The position numbers were made by a program, and so were the translations under genes. This document shows, in pieces, positions 33,278 through 44,986 of a stretch of 64,000 nucleotides of DNA. A model generated the notes under the pieces. That model ran no database searches. It saw nothing but the letters and a program-made list of their open reading frames with translations, and was not told the DNA's origin. Position 1 is the first letter of the stretch. Each line of letters starts with the position of its first letter. Origin of the DNA: Pelobates cultripes (Eukaryota > Chordata > Amphibia > Anura > Pelobatidae); the NCBI GenBank assembly GCA_933207985.1, contig OW240913.1, forward strand, positions 278,743,232 to 278,807,231, written 5' to 3'.

Positions 33278-33880
33278 GGTAATGCTGACTTTGGTCTCTC
33301 TAACACTGTGGCATGTTCCCTTTCTTCTACACTCACTACATACAGCTTTTCTCATTCACAGACTATATACCAGGAGCTTCTGTCTGCTAATAAGAAGGTA
33401 AGGAGACAAGTGGACCAGCGGGTGCTAGGGAACAGTCCTTAGAAAGCGTTGAGTGAGCGCATCATTAGATGCATTTATGCCAAGCTCAGGGTGCTGTCTG
33501 CATAGTATGCCCTTAGTTGGCCAGCTGCATGATTGGCAGGCAGCCTGACATGCATTCATGGGCAGACATGTCCTCTTCTAATTCCTAATTCTTTGGGCAG
33601 ACATGTCCTCTTTTTGGGCATGTTCACCCCTTTTGGCAGGTTACGTGATTTGTGTCATTGGCACACCCTTTTACCATGCCCATTGACTTCCTGCTTGACT
33701 GGACACTGCTGTTAGGGGTTATGGATTTACTTGAAAGATGAAAACATAAATTAGAGAGAGATTAACCTAGGGTATGTGTTTTCTTATAGCTGCTGTTTTC
33801 TTTCTCTCCAGCACCATCTCCATCAGATACATGACGCTTGGGAGTGTTTTACTCTTTTTGGTCGATATGATTCTGTAATT
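33278..33880. other. unassigned interior of the large hAT-like element
   Basis: No gene. It includes two copies of 'ggcagacatgtcctctt' (33560 and 33597) about 36 bp apart. Confidence 0.4.
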
Positions 33881-33945
33881 AGGCCTGTCATAATTGTCAG
33901 CACCAGGCCCACTGGGCTCTTAATCTGGCCCTGTTCATGAGTGGT

Positions 33946-34966
33946 TGTATGTCTCCTTGCAGCCTTTTCCCCATCCCTTACTTCCCTGAGCTGTAGGCTG
34001 TCTCTGCAGGGTGGGAATTGCTGTCTGGACTCTCTGTAGCTGCACCCCTCAGATCAGTGAGTATAGATAGGCAGGGAGGGAAATGCTGGAACTTCCTATC
34101 CCTGCCTGTCTCCACATATAGCGACCCCTACTGGCCAGTGCTGGTATTGCATAGTAATCTCTTGTTTATACTGAAAAAAATACCAGTATTTGTATTGCCA
34201 GTATCACTGCAATATTGGCACCAGACAGGCAGCCTCAAATACTGGCTGTGCCAATAAAATAAAAGCCAGGAGGAATCCCTAAGAGAAGTGTGTGAAAAAA
34301 TTTTTTTTTTTAAATCAATGGGCCTATTCCATGGGCCTGGGCCTGGGCCTGGGCCTGGAGCTGCAGCTCCATCAGCCCCTATGTTAATCTGGCCCTGCTC
34401 GTTGACAGCTGTTTCATTGTTAATGCAAATCATCAGCATGAGGTTGGTTACTGGCTATAAGGTATGATGGGGAAAAATTGTGATTGACAAACCCTTCCAT
34501 CTGAAGTCTGTGGATAGTTAATATAATGTATTGACTAATGCGATGTATTAGTCTTTGTTTAGTTAATACAATGTATTAACTATCCACAGACTTCAGGTGG
34601 GAGGGGTTTTCAATCACAATTTTCCCCCTCCATACCATTTTTGGTTTTTGCTTCACAAGCACTGCCTAGCTTCACTAGAAAGCCAGTAACCAACCTCATG
34701 CTGATAATTTGTATTAACAATGAAACAGCTGTCCATGAGTGGTTCACTGGCTTTGCATCTTTTCCTAAGTTGTGTTTCAAAGCTGTTGTATACAGCAAAC
34801 GCAGACTCAAAGGAATCCATGTTTAAAATGGAATGAGGCAAAAATGTGATTCTTTGTTGAACTAATTTGAATATGCCCACTTTTGCAAATTTGTGATTTC
34901 TGCAGGAAAAGCAAGTCTTATGGCTTAACTGGTGTGCAGATTTTTGTTTAACATTATATTAAAATA
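33946..34966 (-). repeat. 1-kb inverted duplication, right arm
   Basis: Reverse complement of 28848-29866. It contains a small GGGCCT expansion (about 34335-34358) absent from the left arm. The arm boundary at 33946 lies just 5 bp beyond the hAT-like target duplication. Confidence 0.9.
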
Positions 34967-35375
34967 TATTTTGACGGTACACAAAAATATTGACAGACGT
35001 TTCCTAGATAATCACTGTTTTCATAGTGGTTTTTCCTTTTTCACTTTGTTTTAAAAAGGGTAAGTCCTGAGTTCTAATGGAAGACTTTCATATGATGTTT
35101 TTTCCAGCAAAAGGATGTCTTTATAGAGAGAGTTGATCCTCTTGGCCAATGATGCTGCATCAGTTTTGCTTTGCTCTATAAAGTGACATCCAGCTTCTCC
35201 TGCGGGAGAGGACTGAGTGCGGCAGTAACCAAGAAATTGTCAAATAGTCATGCTAAAATTACTGATACCATGCTTTAGTGGTTATAGTGCATTTTTAGAA
35301 TGTTGTTTGTATATATGATATTACACCAGGCATTCCCTATTTAAGTATAATGTTTCAGTAACAGGTATATATATA
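34967..35375. other. unassigned sequence
   Basis: No feature recognised apart from a short TA run next to the Tc1 element. Confidence 0.4.
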
Positions 35376-35377
35376 TA

Positions 35378-36674
35378 CACTGCTCAAAAAAATAAAGGGA
35401 GCACTTAAACAACACAATGTAACTCCAAGTCAATCACACTTCTGTGAAATCAAACTGTCCACTTAGGAAGCAACACTGAGTGACAATCAATTTCACATGC
35501 TGTTGTGCAAATGGGATAGACAACAGGTGGAAATTATAGGTGATTGGCAAGACACCCCCAATAAAGGAGTGGTTCTGCTGGTGGTGACCACAGAACACTT
35601 CTCAGTTCCTATGCTTCCTGGCTGGTGTTTTGGTCACTTTTGAATGCTGGCGGTGCTGTCACTCTAGTGGTAGCATGAGACAGAGTCTACAACCCACACA
35701 AGTGGCTCAGGTAGTGCAGCTCATCCAGGATGGCACATCAATGCGAGCTGTGGCAAGAAGGTTTGCTGTGTCTGTCAGCGTAGTGTCGAGAGCATGCAGG
35801 CGCTACCAGGAGACAGGCCAGTACATCAGGAGATGTGGAGGAGGCCATAGGAGGGCAACAACTCAGCAGCTCTGCCTTTGTGCAAGGAGGAACAGGAAGA
35901 GCACTGCCAGAGCCCTGCAAAATGACCTCCAGCAGGCCACAAATGTGCATGTGTCTTCTCAAATGGTCAGAAACAGACTCCATGAGGGTGGTATGAGGGC
36001 CTGACCTCCACAGGTGGGGGTTGTGCTAACAGCCCAACACGTGCAGGACGTTTGGCATTTGCCAGAGAACACCAAGATTGCTGGTGCGGTTGGCCCTGGG
36101 CTCCTCCTAATGCAAGACAATGCTAGACCTCATGTGGCTGGAGTGTGTCAGCAGTTCCTGCAAGACGAAGGCATTGATGCTATGGACTGGCCCGCCCGTT
36201 CCCCAGACCTGAATCCAATTGAGCACATCAGGGACATCATGTCTTGCTCCATCCACCAATGTCACGTTGCACCACAGACTGTCCAGGAGTTGGCAGATGC
36301 TTTAGTCCAGGTCTGGGAGGAGATCCCTCAGGAGACCATCCGCCACCTCATCAGGAGCATACACAGGCATTGTAGGGAGGTCATACAGGCACGTGGAGGC
36401 CACACACACTACTGAGCCTCATTTTGACTTGTTTTAAGGACATTACATCAAAGTTGGATCAGCCTGTAGTATGTTTTTCCACTTTAATTTTGAGTGTGAA
36501 TCAAAATCCAGACCTCCATGGGTTGAAAAATTTGATTTCCATTTTTAAATTCTTGTGTGATTTTGTTGTCAGCACATTCAACTATGTAAAGAACAAAGTA
36601 TTTCAGAAGAATATTTAATTCATTCAGATCTAGGATGTGTTATTCTTGTGTTCCCTTTATTTTTTTGAGCAGTG
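35378..36674 (+). mobile_element. Tc1-like transposon with intact ends, internally deleted
   Basis: The ends CACTGCTCAAAAAAATAAAG and its complement are preserved and flanked by TA (35376-35377, 36675-36676). Length is 1297 bp. Ends of this kind should still be bindable by a matching transposase. Confidence 0.9.
35675..36415 (+). pseudogene. Tc1-like transposase, deleted
   Basis: The first frame (35675-36004, 109 codons from ATG) holds the N-terminal helix-turn-helix pair: [21 protein letters not shown] and a second basic domain ending [14 protein letters not shown]. It ends in a stop. The second frame (36014-36415) holds the C-terminal catalytic half, with MQDNARPHVAG (second Asp) and RSPDLNPIEH (Glu of DD34E) and a complete C-terminus. 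The central region with the first catalytic Asp is missing, and the frame changes near 36004-36014. This is a deletion derivative that cannot make active enzyme. Confidence 0.9.
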
Positions 36675-36676
36675 TA

Positions 36677-39108
36677 TTTTGAAAACAAAATCATTTTTGT
36701 ATGACACCAAGTGGCCAAAACAAGCTGATGAAAAAAGTGGTGGTTAACCTATTCTGCAAAGACATTGATTGAAATGTTTAATGTTCCTTTAAACACTGCA
36801 GAGTAAGAGCTCTAAATGGGAGATTTGTTCCCATAAATTACAAATCAATTTATAAAGCTTTGCTTTCTTTTATATTTTTTCCATTCAGCTATTATTTGTC
36901 TTATTCCTTTTTATCCTAGAGTAGCCTGTGAAGTATGCTTAGTTCACATCTTGGCAGCAATTGCTTTGAAAACGAGTGAGTTATAATTCTGTCTTCACTT
37001 GGCTGTCTCAATTGTCTAGTTGGCAAACTTACAAAAGTATTTTTTTGCTTTAGCAAAATGAGTTTGTGAAATGCCTCCGATATGGATATATATTTGCCTT
37101 TGACGTACTGCCTTTTGTTTCAGCGAGCAGGTGGTTTATATTTTACGGTATTCTCATTTAGTCTCCTTGAACTCATTAGTTTGATGTAAGAGGGAAACCG
37201 TATGTGCCACTCTGCATTACACAGCTAGGTACATGCCCAATTAGCTTTGTGTATCCAGTGATTTGTTTTCACACACAGACCCCCTATACTTTTATCGCTA
37301 GATTGTATCATTAGGTAGCCTGCCAGACAGTACTCCTTGGCATGGGAAGCGTGCTGCCTAATAATTTCTTATTGATCTGATTGATAATTTAAACTTCTTC
37401 ATGTTAACTGCACATTTTGTCATCTCTCTCTGATGTTTTGAAGTGCTAATCAAACAATGTATACAGTAATTGTGCCATGTTTCTATTTGTAAAAAAAAAA
37501 AAAGATACCATCTTTGCTGTCTTTCATAATGTGGCTGGGGAGATGTAATTTCTAACAATATACAAGAGAGGATAAGCTCTAGCAATACAACTTGCAATAC
37601 AAATAAGGGTAGCAAATATGTAATTTCTGCCTATTGTATTTGTCAAGTGGAAAGTATTAAAATGTACCATGATTTTTCTCATTCAAGTGGCACTGACTGC
37701 TTCTGGGGTCATTAACATATTTTGCAAAGACCCAGATGATGGCGTCACCATTTGGTGTGCGGTGGTCCAGAGATGTAGTGGAGGTCAGATATACTTACTT
37801 GATGCTGTCCCCTGCACAACCTGCCATGTTCAATCTTCCTTCGGCTCATGGTGCTCCACCTACAAGGGGGCCACAACAGTGCAGTAATCTTGCACATACA
37901 AGAGAGTATAGCACTGATTTCTATGGAGGACTGTGGTCTTCCGTAGATATTGTCCATAGATATCATCTTGTGTTGAGCGAGACAATGCCTTATTTGTCCA
38001 TACTTTGTCTTATGATATATTCTGAATTAAAATTTCAAACCCAGTGTTTATGAGCACTTCATAAAGATATTCTTTGGGAAGGGTGACAGAACTGTTGTAA
38101 GGATAGCAAAGGGGTACGTGTGCATTGTTAATTAAAATGTACTGCCTTGCTTGCTCAAATGTTCCAGACCAATAGATATATTAGTACCCATTTTTAGATT
38201 AGTGAGCTAGGTGGAAATTGTAGAGAACTCACGTAGAAATAGTACATTTTGGGCTGAACAAATCAAGTGATGAAACTATTTTGCCCATTTATTTTGGCAA
38301 TTCTACACAATTCCTTGTCTGGTGAGTGCATGTAGAGGCTCTGCATACACATGTAGGCTATTTACTAACCCTGGAATTGTGTACAAATCACAATTGAGTT
38401 AGAAATTTTAGGCCAAACTAACGAAAATGAAAAAAATAACTGAATGGCTATCCTTTCACTTGTGCACAGTGAAATATGTTGGTGCTATATATATATGCTA
38501 ATAATAATAATGCTTTAAAAATTCAATGTCTTCAATGAGGAAGAGCCTCTGCTGCCTATCTGTTTGCAAACTCTAGAGGTGTGGTTTGGGAAAAATATAA
38601 ACGTTCCCGTTTCTTAGAAATAGCAATGATTTATATTGCCAGACAAAAGAGACATAGTCTAGTCTATGTACCCAAACCCCCTCATTAAGATGAAGTGGTT
38701 TTGGTACTTGAAATATTTCTTTAAATGTTGTAAAATCTTTTGGTTTACGAACAGAAGCTTAATAACATGCATGAATGCTGAAAGGATAGCACTATAATGA
38801 ATTTAAGGCATACTTACAAATAATTTACACCAGACTGGCATGGAAACACAATGCTGAACTTGTCTCTTAGTGGCAAAGTAACACTCACTAAAAGGCTTTG
38901 AATTTAGATGGAGCTGCAAAGGCATTTAATATAGAAATCTTGATAGGGACTCACACTATACACAGGAACAATTACCAAGGAGTAGATGAAGTTCCTTCAA
39001 AGGGTTACAGCAACATCTATATATTGATAACTATTTTAAAAAGTATTTGACAATCTCAGTCGTTTTATTTGTCATCACTTCCACCCATTTTTTGCCAGTA
39101 AAATCTCT
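36677..39108. other. unassigned sequence, possible single-copy
   Basis: About 2.4 kb with no recognised repeat ends or coding region. A decayed T2-like right end may lie near 38670-38725 ('aagatgaagtggttttggta...ctttaa'). This is the longest stretch in the window without obvious element structure. Confidence 0.4.
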
Positions 39109-39845
39109 TTAACCCCTTAAGGACACAGCTTCAGAAGCTTGACTTATGCTTAATGACACAAGCAATTTTTGCATTTTCTTGCTGTTTGCGTTCAACTGCA
39201 ATTTGCATCTCTCTCATTTATTGCACCGACACATATTATATACTGTTTTTTAAAGGACAGAAAGGGCTTTAATTTGATATAACATATATATATATATATA
39301 AATGCTTACTTATTATAAAAAAAATACAGAAAAATGCAAAAAAAATGAAAAATATTGTTTTTTTTTACAGTTTTTGCAATAATAATGTGTGCATAATTAG
39401 TGCAGGTTAAGGAAAGTAATTAAAAATAAATTTATTTATTTGTTCTGATTTACAGAATATATAATGTGTCTGGGATTTTAAGTTTTTTTTGGTAGTTACA
39501 GGTCACAAAGCACAAGGAGTAAAATAAATTTTAATGTGGAGCGATTTTAGAATTTGGTATGTTTGTCTTGTAAGCTTAATAGCCATAAAAGAAAACAAAA
39601 TTGCCACACAAAAGTATATATTTATATAAAGTAGACATCACGGGCTATTTACCTAAGGTTGTTTTGACACTTTCTACGTAGCCATATTACCGCCAACCTC
39701 TGCTAAATATTGGAGTAAAATTGTGTTCTTTTTGGTTTTTGGCACACAAACTTATAACAGAGAAATTCTCGTGTATATTTTGTAAAGTTGGTGTGTGCTA
39801 TTCCTGTACAAAGTTTTATTTTGTGTTCAGTTACATCTGCTGAGT

Positions 39846-40665
39846 AAAATGACACCCCCATTGTATGTCTTTGCACTATTTCGTGAAGTTACAGTGCCAT
39901 ACAGGATACCTGTCCTTTTCAGTATTCACAGTAGAATTTTGAGAGATGAATTTAATGAGCCTTAGCTTCCATTTGGGGTATTATAACAGTTTGACTGTTC
40001 AAAAAAACCCCACAAAGGCCTACCATTTGTAAAAGTAGACACTCCAGGGTATCTCATAAGGTGCATATTGTGCCTTAACATGCCCCCATTTTTTCACCAA
40101 TATATGCCAAAGTATGTGGTAAAAAAAATTTTGTGCATTTTTTACATACGGATTGCATTTTTGCTGGGCGTTTTGTATATTTCATATGTGCCACTAAGTT
40201 CAAACCCCCCAAATTATGCTCAGCTAAGTCTTCTGAGTAAAATGACACCCCATATGAATGTCTTTGGCACTATTTCGTGAAGCTACAGTGCCATATAGGA
40301 GACCTGTCCTTTACAGTATTCACAGTAGAATTTTGAGAGATGGATTTAATGAGCCTTAGCTTCCATTTGGGGTATTATAACAGTTTGACTGTTCAAAAAA
40401 CCCCCACAAAGGCCTACCATTTGTAAAAGTAGACACTCCAGGGTATCTCATAAGGTGCATATTGTGCCTTAACATACCCCCATTTTTTCACCAATATATG
40501 CCAAAGTATGTGGTAAAAAAATTATTTTGTGCATTTTTTACATACGGATTGCATTTTTGCTGGGCGTTTTGTATATTTCATATGTGCCACTAAGTTCAAA
40601 CCTCCCAAATTATGCTCAGCTAAGTCTTTTGAGTAAAAATACACCCCCAATGAATGTCTTTGTCA
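39846..40665 (+). repeat. two tandem ~405-bp copies
   Basis: 'tgcactatttcgtgaagtta' (near 39872) and 'ggcactatttcgtgaagcta' (near 40267) start matching blocks that run through 'catttgtaaaagtagacact' and 'tgctgggcgttttgtatatt'. Identity is very high. Confidence 0.9.
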
Positions 40666-40782
40666 CTATTTTGTGAAGCTACAGTGCCATATAGGAGACC
40701 AAGCCATATCCGTTTTTACCAAACTTTGAATTTTGACGCTGGGCCTATGTGCAATTTCCAAGCATCTTCGCAGGTTTTAAAT

Positions 40783-41590
40783 TCAATCTACCCCACAAAG
40801 GCCTACCATTTCTTAAAGTAGACACCCCAGGGTGTTTCAAAAGGTATAGTTTGAACCTTAGCGTGGGATCATTTTTCCGCTAGCTTGTACCAGATGTAGT
40901 GGTAATAAGCATTTTTTCTGCCTTTTTGACATACAAAGTGAGTTTGCGCAGTATATTTTGCAAACCTTATGTGTGCTACGACTGTATAATACTTCATATG
41001 TTGCTCAGCTATGTCGGCTGAGTACAGCAATACCCCCGTATGTACCTTTGCCAGGTATGTGTGGACATCGGAGGGGCACATTTGGGACACAGCCATTCCA
41101 GTTTTTTTCAAACTTTGAATTTTTATGCTGTGCCTATGTCCCATTTTAGAGTATTTTACCAGGCTATATAATCCAAATTCCCCATAAAGCCATACCATTT
41201 CTTAAAGAAGACATCCCAGGGTATTTCAAAAAGGCATATTTTGAACCTCAGCGTGGGATCATTTTTCCGCTAGCTTGTACCAAGTGTAGTGGTAATAAGC
41301 ATTTTTCTGCCTTTTTGACATACAAAGTGAGTTTGCGCAGCATATTTTGCAAACCTTATGTGTACTATGACTGTATAATACTTCATATGTTGCTCAGCTA
41401 TGTCGGCTGAGTACAGCAATACCCCCGTATGTACCTTTGCCAGGTATATGTGGATGTTGAAGGGGCGCATTTGAGACGCAGCCATTCAGTTTTTTTCTAA
41501 CTTTGAAGTTTTACGCTGTGTCCATGTTCCAATTTGGAATAGTTTAGACGGTTGGTTATTGAAACTTCCCCACAAACACATACTATTTAT
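40783..41590 (+). repeat. two tandem ~390-bp copies, related to the preceding pair
   Basis: 'tagcttgtaccagatgtagt' (40881) and 'tagcttgtaccaagtgtagt' (41272) begin corresponding blocks, including 'gtcggctgagtacagcaata'. A more diverged third start is near 41640. Confidence 0.85.
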
Positions 41591-41844
41591 TAAAGAATAC
41601 ACCCTGGGGTAATTCAAAAGGCATATTTTGAACCTTGGCGTGGGATAATTTTTTCTCTAGTTTGTTCCAGGTGTAGTGGTAATGAGCGTTTTTAAAATGT
41701 ATTTTTTTACTTTTTATAACTTTTTTACTTTTAAAAACTAGTTTTTAAACTTTTGTTTTGCTTATAAATTTTTTTTAAACTTTCCTAAACTTTCTTAAAA
41801 CTTTTTTACAGATTTAACATTTTTCTAAGCTATTTTTTTTACTG

Positions 41845-42470
41845 TTAACCCCTAACTAGCAGTACGCAGCACTAACAGTAAATTCCCCATTTTCCCATAA
41901 CTCCCACCCACCCCAGCTAGCAAAATATATAGTTATAAAATATTTAAATTAATTAATTAAATAAATTGAACCCCTGAGGGTTAAAAAAATAAATAAAAGT
42001 TAATCCTCAGGGGTTAAAAAAAATTAGATCACAGTATAATACTGTGATCTCTATTTGATCGCTGTAGGCAGTGATCGACTGGCAGGGAAGGGGTTAATTT
42101 TTATTTGGACTAGGTAAAGTGTTTTTTTTGTTTTTATTACTTAAATGTTATTAAAACATTTTTTTAAGCTTAATTTTTAACTTTTTAAAGTTTCTTTTAA
42201 AACTTTTTTTTAACGTTAACCCCTAGTTAGCCTAACGTCAAATCCCCAATTCCCCACTAACTTCCACCTACCCCAGCTATCTAAATATATAATTTAAAAA
42301 TAATTTAATTAATTAATTTAATTAATTTAACCCCTGAGGGTTAAAAAAAAAAGAATTAACCCTCAGGGGTTAAAAAAAAAAATCAGATCATAGTAAAATG
42401 TAATCCCTGCCAATTGATCACTGTAGTCAGTGATCAATTGGCAGGGAAGGGGTTAATTTTTTATTAAAAT
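41845..42470 (+). repeat. two tandem ~365-bp copies
   Basis: Each has 'gttaacccctaactagc/gttaacccctagttagc', an AATTAATTAA run, the hairpin 'aacccctgagggttaaaaaa' with complement, and 'ggcagggaaggggttaattt'. Confidence 0.85.
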
Positions 42471-42754
42471 GGGTAAGGGGGGGGACACTTTAAATTAACT
42501 TTATTTTTTTTTACAGCAGGGGGCAGGATCAGCACTGATCCGGCTCCCTGCACTTCACACAGAACCCGGAAGTGCAGGGAGCCGGTAGGTAAGTATTCAG
42601 AGCACATGTGCTCGCTCCGACTTGTGGTCAGAGCGAGCACATGTGCTGGGCAGCTTGACCGGGTGCTCCCGGTATGCCTCCAATGCAGAGGCATACCGGG
42701 AGCACCATTAACCCCGCGATCGCCGCGATAGCGGCGATCCGGGGTTAATTTTAC

Positions 42755-42830
42755 CGCGTGACGGACGAGGTCCGTCACCCGTCGTTAAGGGTCTCCCCTG
42801 TGTGACGGACCTCGTCCGTCACCCGTCCTG
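42755..42830. repeat. terminal hairpins GTGACGGAC...GTCCGTCAC
   Basis: Two neighbouring perfect hairpins, 'gtgacggacgaggtccgtca' and 'gtgacggacctcgtccgtca', adjoin the right end. They are comparable with the subterminal hairpin at 16108-16170. Confidence 0.9.
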
Positions 42831-42840
42831 AAGGGGTTAA

Positions 42841-43099
42841 ATAGTATTCAACGTACCTGAAATCAAGCACACACACAGTCCAGAAGCTTCTCTTGCAGGC
42901 AGGAAAGTGAGTATGCCTGCAAGTGAAAAATCACATGCTTTTGTTGCCAGCATGTAGTGCGTGCTGACAGATGTTATTTTTGCACAGAATTGACATTTGG
43001 ATGTCCATAACAGAGTCCAAGGCTGCCAATGTCATAAGTGCTGGGGGTGCAACTAGCCCCTGGCACAAAAGTGCTAATATCTCTAAATGTGCAGGGTTT
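42841..43099. other. unassigned sequence
   Basis: No feature recognised. Confidence 0.4.
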
Positions 43100-43236
43100 C
43101 AAGTGTCCTCAAACTCCGGCCCCCCAGATGTTGCTAAACTACAACTCCCATGATTCTTTGAATTAGATAGATAGCCAGAGAATCATGGGAGTTGTAGTTC
43201 AGCAACATCTGGGGGGCTGGATTTTGAGGACCCCTG
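43100..43236. mobile_element. palindromic hAT-type MITE
   Basis: The two halves, 'gttgctaaactacaactccc' and 'gggagttgtagttcagcaac', form almost the entire element around a short loop (43154-43172). The outer text GTCCTCAAACTCCGGCCCCC pairs with GGGGGGCTGGATTTTGAGGAC. The CAGGGGTCCTCAAAC-like ends suggest hAT, but no 8-bp duplication is evident. Confidence 0.7.
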
Positions 43237-43839
43237 GTTTAAATCCGTTTAAATACTGCAGCTTTGTGAACGCCTTCCCACAGTTAAAAACAGGGACCCC
43301 CAATTATATTTTGTTATCTGAGGGTCCTCTCTGTCATCCTGGGCTACATTTAGTGGTCCCAGGTTGACAGGTGAGCTATGTGAGTACTGCACATGGCCTT
43401 TTAAATACTGCGACTGATTAAGCCTTCCCACAGTTAAAATCAGGGTGCCACATGTGTCTTTCGATACATAAGGGTGTCCTCTGTCAGCTAGAACTACAAT
43501 TAGTGGCCCCCATTTGACAGTAGCCATTAGGTTTGTGCTGAACATGCCCCTTTCATTTAAAGCCATTACCATGGCTGAGCAATCACACACGGCCCCCTTG
43601 ATTTTAAAAGTGTATTCAGTCTGAGGGAGACCACCAGGGTGTCCACACATGTCCCTCTGCTTGGTGATTCGTGCTGAGTATTGCCAGTTGCCCACCACTG
43701 ATCTCAGTTCCTGGAGCTGCAGCATGCTTCAGTCACACAGTACAGAGTGCTCACATAGCCCTCTGTACTGTGTGAGCTGGTAAATCCCTTTACTGATGCC
43801 TGTATTGGTGTCAGCAGAAGGAGTCCCTCTGAGGTGGGA
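43237..43839. other. unassigned sequence, possibly the left part of family A
   Basis: Contains three spaced phrases 'cttcccacagttaaaa' (43269, 43426) and 'ggcccccttgattttaaaa', suggesting a decayed internal repetition. No coding region. Confidence 0.4.
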
Positions 43840-44225
43840 TAAGGGGCAAGATTAGGACCTAGGATTGTGGATTAGATTATGGGTAGGATAGGGGTTTGAT
43901 TATGGATAGGATTAAGGGTTGGATAAAATGTAGGATTATTGGTAGTTGTATGGAAAAGATAATGGGTTGGATTAGGGAATGGAATAGGGGTAAAAATAGG
44001 TAAAATGTTATAATTTTGTTTATGACTGTAATCAAGAATAGTATCAGAATACAAATATGCTATGTTTGCAGTAGTGGGACAATTATGGTCTGTGAATTTC
44101 ACAATAAAACTTGTGTGAAAAAAACCCACAATTGATAAAATGGTTAAATGGAAATTGTCAAATAGTAATAGTTAAATAGTCTGCGGGCTGTATTTACTTA
44201 AATAAAGTGTCAAAATGGTCTTGGC
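43840..44225 (+). repeat. dispersed repeat family A, copy 2
   Basis: A GGATTA/GGGTTGGATTA-rich run, then 'gtgggacaattatggtctgt' and 'aaaacttgtgtgaaaaaaac', then 'caaaatggtcttgg', in the same order as at 9783-10516. Confidence 0.6.
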
Positions 44226-44504
44226 TAAATAGCCATAGTACTTTCTACAAATATATTTGTTTTTGTAGTGGTTTTGGATTCTGTGACTAAAATAAAAGTT
44301 TTGTGCAAAGTTTTACATTTTAAACTGTAATTCACTAAAAAAATGTATTGAAATACTAGACATATGATGCATATTTACGATCAGGACTAATTAGGGAATC
44401 TATATTGAGTCATTTTTTATTTGTTGCACTATTAAATGTAAAACTAATACTAAATGTGTTTATTTGTTTTAATATTTTATTCTTATTTAATATTGTATTA
44501 TGTA
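44226..44504. other. AT-rich spacer
   Basis: No feature recognised. Confidence 0.4.
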
Positions 44505-44617
44505 CAGTTGTGCTCAAATGTTTGCATACCCTGGCAGAAATTGTGAAATTTTGGCATTGATTTTGAAAATATGACTGATCATGCAAAAACATTTCTTTTA
44601 TTGAATGATTGTGATTA
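44505..44617 (+). mobile_element. Tc1-like element end fragment
   Basis: After TA (44503-44504) the terminal text CAGTTGTGCTCAAATGTTTG and 'ccctggcagaaattgtgaaa' is that of a Tc1 family different from the others here. It is cut at the TA (44618-44619) where the next Tc1 starts. Confidence 0.7.
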
Positions 44618-44713
44618 TACAGTGCCTGGCCAAAAAAAAAGTTGCCACCAAAAAAAAGGTCACACACTCTAATATTTTGTTGGACCGCCTTTAACTTTGA
44701 TTACAGTAGGCAT

Positions 44714-44986
44714 TCACTGTGGCATTGTTTCGATAAGCTTCTGCAATGTCACAAGATTTATTTCCGGCCAGTGTTGCATACATTTTTCACCAAGATCTTG
44801 TATTGATGATGGTAGAGTTGGACCACTGCGCAAAGCCTTCTCCAACACATCCCAAAGATGCTCAATGGGGTTAAGGTCTGAACTCTGTGGTGGCCAATCC
44901 ATGTGTGAAAATGATGTCTCATGCTCCCTGAACCACTTTTTCACAATTTGAACCCTGGCATTGTCATCTTCGAATGCCCATGCCAT
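44714..44986 (-). pseudogene. Tc1-like transposase, C-terminal part
   Basis: The minus-strand frame carries [14 protein letters not shown] (second Asp region), then [12 protein letters not shown] and IEHLWD (Glu of the DDE triad), and the terminal helix ending LIETMPQ. Upstream sequence on the same strand (45431-45000) is recognisably the same gene but with stops and frame changes. The N-terminal part, including a start region near 50300, lies on the other side of the DIRS insertion. The gene is therefore both mutated and physically interrupted. Confidence 0.85.

Larger units (their letters stand above)
29431..33933 (+). mobile_element. hAT-like element enclosing nested insertions
   Basis: The ends CAGGGCCGTATTAACAT and CTTAATCTGGCCCTG are inverted. 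Flanking 8-mers TCCGTGAG (29423-29430) and TTCATGAG (33934-33941) agree at 6 of 8 positions, and one of the two differences is a CpG-type decay. The interior holds a minisatellite, a second hAT-like element (30380-32274) and a T2-like MITE (32678-33277). No transposase frame is seen. Confidence 0.6.
39113..42836. mobile_element. large TTAA-flanked DNA element with internal tandem blocks
   Basis: CCCCTTAAGGACACAG at the left and 'ccgtcctgaagggg' at the right are inverted, between TTAA at 39109-39112 and 42837-42840 (3724 bp). The interior has two ~405-bp tandem copies, two ~390-bp copies, two ~365-bp copies and terminal GC-rich hairpins. No transposase frame is seen. The same class as 16093-18662 by ends and by shared motifs ('gctcagctaagtcttctgag' versus 'gttcagcaaagtctcctgag'). 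Confidence 0.8.

Noticed and set aside
36677..39108. Possible host gene in the longest repeat-poor stretch
   Set aside because: No open frame with plausible splice context or domain; 37669-38053 frames look random.
43249..43725. 158-codon minus-strand frame
   Set aside because: Composition is not protein-like, there is no recognisable domain, and it overlaps a decayed repeat with recurring phrases.
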